Part shown: positions 63,401-64,000 of the stretch, piece by piece
How positions within the stretch are numbered: position 1 is the first letter of the stretch
How the letters are laid out: each line of letters starts with the position of its first letter
Origin: Pontibacter arcticus
Lineage (GTDB): Bacteria > Bacteroidota > Bacteroidia > Cytophagales > Hymenobacteraceae
Direction: 5' to 3'
NCBI RefSeq assembly: GCF_003284895.1
Contig: NZ_QMDV01000001.1
Location: forward strand, 771,080-835,079
DNA: 64,000 nucleotides
Position numbers and translations under genes: made by a program
Notes under the pieces: generated by a model
Databases searched by the model: none
What the model was told of the DNA's origin: nothing
The model's input: only the letters and a program-made list of their open reading frames with translations

Positions 63401-64000
63401 TGTTATTACATTGTCCACTTTAATATCAGCGTTTTGTAACAGGTAATCAGCCCCGGTTTCTACCAACAGGTTATTTATAGTTAACGGGTTTCCTGAAAAT
63501 GTTTTAACAGTTCCTCCGCTATTTGCCAGCACCAGGGTACCCAAAGTATAATCTGTATAGGCCTGGTATATGCCATTGTTGATGAAATTACCGCTCAGGG
63601 TTAACACCTGCCCCTCGCCACTTAGCGTAGCGCCGGTTTCTGTTGTGAGGTCTCCTTTTACAGAGGTTGCTCCCTGTAATTTTTTTGCATTCCCTGCCCC
63701 ATTCCGGAGTATCAGATGACTATAAACAACAGGAGCCACAGCTTGTATACCTGCGCCATTATACACCACTGTACTGTTTGCTTCCAGTGTATTGGTATTA
63801 AAATTTGCCGGAAAGTTTGAGGCACCTAGTAGTAGCTTAGCTCCATTACCTACAGTAAATATACCACCTGCGGCGCTACGGTTCATGGTAAAAGTCCCCA
63901 GGTTCAGCTCACCGCTTCGTAAGGTTAAACCAGCATTTACAATTACATTACCTGAGGCAGTAAGTGTTGTTCCTGCAGTTTTGGTAATACTCAGGTGGTT
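60449..64000 (-). CDS. Large type IX-secreted beta-repeat surface protein, 5' truncated by window
   Basis: The frame stays open to the right edge, so the N-terminus lies outside; 1183 residues are visible. The C-terminal ~80 residues are a T9SS sorting domain (AYPNPFDEELFVVLSD ... GIYFLTVELNGKVNRIKLMRR). Before it, from about residue 1010, is a fibronectin-like region (LPIELIYFTATRSGNNAILK). Most of the rest is a chain of Gly/Asn/Thr-rich repeats of about 70 residues whose units recur as YNGTG, Q-V, a Tyr-containing strand and G-K-L. A beta-helix or adhesin-like stalk is likely. It is exported across the outer membrane and anchored or released by the T9SS. Confidence 0.88.
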   Translation of the reverse strand, partial: NHLSITKTAGTTLTASGNVIVNAGLTLRSGELNLGTFTMNRSAAGGIFTVGNGAKLLLGASNFPANFNTNTLEANSTVVYNGAGIQAVAPVVYSHLILRNGAGNAKKLQGATSVKGDLTTETGATLSGEGQVLTLSGNFINNGIYQAYTDYTLGTLVLANSGGTVKTFSGNPLTINNLLVETGADYLLQNADIKVDNVITTPGLVIRGNLTNNGKIDRGTHKVVIEGNFLNVPGATLKSSGIATFAGTRLQKIQLQESLRASVEPLPVTIEFRGSVAPIFNSSSEPTFGTVIIDNKDPLGIRTSVGWTVKLGFYVLNGAKFDGGPYTHNFSTAIDNSGTIISSGTLNFSPEQLGQGLQVFPLKFGLLPTAFQSTGTLYIGGNLPIALAGVVPTSLNNLEIANTHPNGVATLSLSPALPLQGTNWNLSGNLKVNTGATFKTGPGTTYNIGGNIVDNGVLNGAGGSFILTNAAGRANDIASMATIEGSGNTTFGNLTIGTNAGISINKNISILGNLTHNGAELDANGSELNFTGTGASVINASNALNTVSIENLRVSKSAPATSVTLQANIEDVRILHVETGTLDVGTMTITKTITLEDEEESITTLTVADGAFLKVGGTNNIPQLDVYALAPASTVEYYGASQPVESTQYGHLITRNAGIKTFGEGIAKIAGNFTVSDATVVTPAIIEYNGTGNQQVAAIPYKNLALTTGGTKTLAAGTVGVAEALTLTVGASINAATAGVTVDYNGTVAQDVLPTNYYHLKLSNAGLKRFAATTSIAADFIATGATTDLTSTETTVDFNGTGTQRMPGLNYSKIVLSGGGNKLLTGNASVAKELRLTNGMINTGDNRFILGAAADLVENKDNYVTGLVETTRFVAANMEQAFGGLGLKITAPAGAGSTLVTRTTGKDVGIVNKSVLRQFAVTPADNNGQLNATVSMTYFDHELNGRSKDDLVFYRSENGVDNWLLAPGNVTSATSQNEVTITGFQKFSSVTLGGRMAPLPIELIYFTATRSGNNAILKWATAMESDSKGVEVQVSTDGISFRAIGFVDSRGANSSQKQQYSFTDKEANKYGTRYYRLRQLDNDGAEAYYGPKSVDFETQATVATQAYPNPFDEELFVVLSDANTGTATVSLHDAVGKLVFTRKENVTSTGTILLNMQTVKQAGIYFLTVELNGKVNRIKLMRR

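Noticed and set aside
1..64000. tRNA or rRNA genes
   Set aside because: No cloverleaf-like segment with a TTC-type T-loop or rRNA core sequence was recognised by eye; short or unusual tRNAs could be missed without a covariance search.

Overview
The window reads as chromosomal DNA of a Bacteroidota bacterium, most likely of the order Cytophagales and near Hymenobacteraceae/Pontibacter. This placement is inference. It rests on the type IX secretion C-terminal sorting domain, SusC/BtuB-style uptake with surface lipoproteins, DUF4142 and DUF5074 lipoproteins, candidate TAnnTTTG promoter elements and the absence of clear Shine-Dalgarno sequences. I see no rRNA, tRNA, prophage, transposase or CRISPR array. 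Fifty protein genes are called; the first (ispD) and last (a type IX-secreted surface protein) run off the window edges.

Layout. 1-16.8 kb is mostly housekeeping: ispD (partial), queA, an FtsX/MacB-like permease, a LOG-family hydrolase, uvrA, two tandem DUF4142 lipoproteins, an outer-membrane protein, a crotonase, a PAP2-like membrane protein, rpoN, asnS and a secreted protein of unknown function. 16.9-28.9 kb holds a dispersed kynurenine branch of tryptophan breakdown: kmo, kynU, ACMSD, 3-hydroxyanthranilate dioxygenase and an aminomuconate-semialdehyde dehydrogenase. It is interrupted by an AlkB-like dioxygenase, two cation/proton antiporters, an SDR protein lacking the usual catalytic Tyr/Lys and an AT-rich orphan lipoprotein. 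29-41.5 kb has a DPP4-type peptidase, a FadL-type porin with an unusual Tyr/Arg-rich lipoprotein, proS, nfeD-floA, small secreted proteins, a 2-oxoglutarate oxygenase and a chromate transporter. 41.5-52.5 kb has nucleotide-sugar genes (rfbA, rfbB, galE), prmC, ribD, a free-Met-sulfoxide reductase, psd, gdh, cdsA, a CPBP protease and dusB. 53-59 kb is a vitamin B12 uptake operon: cobalamin riboswitch, BtuB-like receptor, BtuG-like propeller lipoprotein and two more surface lipoproteins. 59.3-64 kb has an EamA exporter and a large type IX-secreted beta-repeat protein.

The most unusual signal is not a gene. The 7-mer AAGTATA and its complement TATACTT occur about 175 times by hand count, against about 8 expected by chance, inside genes and between them and in both orientations. 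Pairs of it extend the stems of several intrinsic terminators, as uptake-signal sequences do in Neisseria and Haemophilus. The window also carries three copies of an ~80-bp stem-loop repeat, two full-length copies of a ~310-350-bp MITE-like element with terminal inverted repeats, and several other intergenic inverted repeats.
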